Positions 4,671 through 5,077 of a stretch of DNA of 5,077 bases are shown here, piece after piece. A program made the translations under genes and the position numbers. The notes beneath the pieces were generated by a model that saw only the letters and a list, made by a program, of their open reading frames with translations, did not search any database and was not told the DNA's origin. Source of the stretch: GCA-003244245 sp036494005 (lineage in GTDB: Bacteria; Actinomycetota; Actinomycetes; Mycobacteriales; Pseudonocardiaceae); the NCBI GenBank assembly GCA_036494005.1, contig DASXOV010000086.1:1-5077 (forward strand), read 5' to 3'. How positions within the stretch are numbered: position 1 is the first letter of the stretch; the number at the start of each line of letters is the position of its first letter.

Positions 4671-4696
4671 CCAGCGATCATCGGCCGGAAGTGCGG

Positions 4697-5077
4697 TCAG
4701 GCGTCCGGAGCCGGGGCAGTTGACTGCGGGGGATGCCGGGGGTGCGAAGAAAGCCAGGCGTGCAGCGCGGCGGGTCCGACCGCCCGGGCGCGGGAGGGGA
4801 GACGGGCGCGCAACCCACGGTCGGCGGTGACCACTATCCAGGCACCGCCGCGCCGGGCGACGTCGACGATGGTGTCGTCGCCGGAGCCCGGCGCGCGGAT
4901 CACGTCGACCCCCGGGACGTCGGGTGCCCGTTTCGCCGCGCCTTCCAGCACCACCACCGGCCGGGTGACCCAGGCGAAGCGACCGTCACCGGCCGGGAAC
5001 GTGCCCGGCGTCGCGTCGGCGATCTCCCTGAGCAGCCGTTCGGCGGCGCCGACCCGGTCGCGCCACCAGCCGTCGGG
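4697..5077 (-). CDS. PIN/NYN-like nuclease-fold protein, C-terminal fragment
   Basis: The minus-strand frame is open from the right window edge to TGA at 4699-4697, giving 126 visible residues with the N-terminus missing. Visible features in order: PDGWWRDRVGAAERLLREI at the edge; TRPVVVLEGAAKRAP (a beta strand); IRAPGSGDDTIVD; and IVVTADRGLRAR. The GSGDD and TADRGLR segments resemble acidic active-site strands of PIN/NYN-type metal-dependent nucleases, and WWRDR with GSGDD recalls small actinobacterial proteins often labelled NYN-domain or, loosely, NTP pyrophosphohydrolase. The start lies outside the window: the GTG at 4957 is internal, because conserved-looking sequence continues upstream in frame. 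The last 20 residues are rich in Pro, Ser and Ala and probably disordered. It is convergent with bkdC and shows no functional link to it. The substrate is unknown. Confidence 0.7.
   Translation of the reverse strand, partial: PDGWWRDRVGAAERLLREIADATPGTFPAGDGRFAWVTRPVVVLEGAAKRAPDVPGVDVIRAPGSGDDTIVDVARRGGAWIVVTADRGLRARLPSRARAVGPAALHAWLSSHPRHPPQSTAPAPDA

Noticed and set aside
1..5077. A novel defence or other undescribed system
   Set aside because: All substantial genes fit core metabolism or small housekeeping families; no clustered nuclease, helicase, ATPase or transposase genes are present. The nuclease-like fragment at the right edge stands alone.

Overview
This is a high-GC actinobacterial window, and the protein types fit Pseudonocardiales or a related order, although the sequence alone does not fix a genus. 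It is an ordinary metabolic region built around a three-gene operon for a branched-chain 2-oxoacid dehydrogenase (BCKDH) complex. I do not see a defence system, CRISPR array, transposon, tRNA or rRNA.

Layout: (1) 1-148, minus strand: the N-terminal 49 codons of a membrane-anchored FMN-binding glutamate synthase family protein, cut by the window edge. (2) 149-249: a divergent promoter region, with a candidate leaderless promoter for the minus-strand gene and a candidate ECF-sigma promoter for the plus-strand gene. (3) 250-531: a 93-residue basic protein with the TGGKY signature of MT0933/Rv0909-like 'antitoxin' proteins, with no toxin partner. (4) 532-697: a GC-rich gap filled with inverted repeats and lacking any TANNNT -10 hexamer. 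(5) 698-1870 bkdA (E1 alpha), 2112-3149 bkdB (E1 beta), 3194-4603 bkdC (E2), all on the plus strand. bkdA and bkdB are separated by an unusual 241-bp gap whose first 130 bp are about 48% GC. (6) 4628-4670: a long bidirectional hairpin terminator. (7) 4697-5077, minus strand: the C-terminal 126 codons of a PIN/NYN-like nuclease-fold protein, cut by the window edge.

Function: BkdA and BkdB form the thiamine-diphosphate-dependent E1 that decarboxylates branched 2-oxoacids from valine, leucine and isoleucine. BkdC carries the lipoyl arm and forms the branched acyl-CoA (isobutyryl-, isovaleryl- or 2-methylbutyryl-CoA), which actinobacteria use for iso/anteiso fatty acids and polyketide starters. 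No E3 (dihydrolipoamide dehydrogenase) gene is present, so E3 must be encoded elsewhere, as is common in actinobacteria.

The most distinctive points are four separate tandem repeats in bkdB and bkdC that all share a 15-bp (five-codon) unit, the AT-rich gap splitting the two E1 subunit genes, and the back-to-back candidate promoters at the left end.
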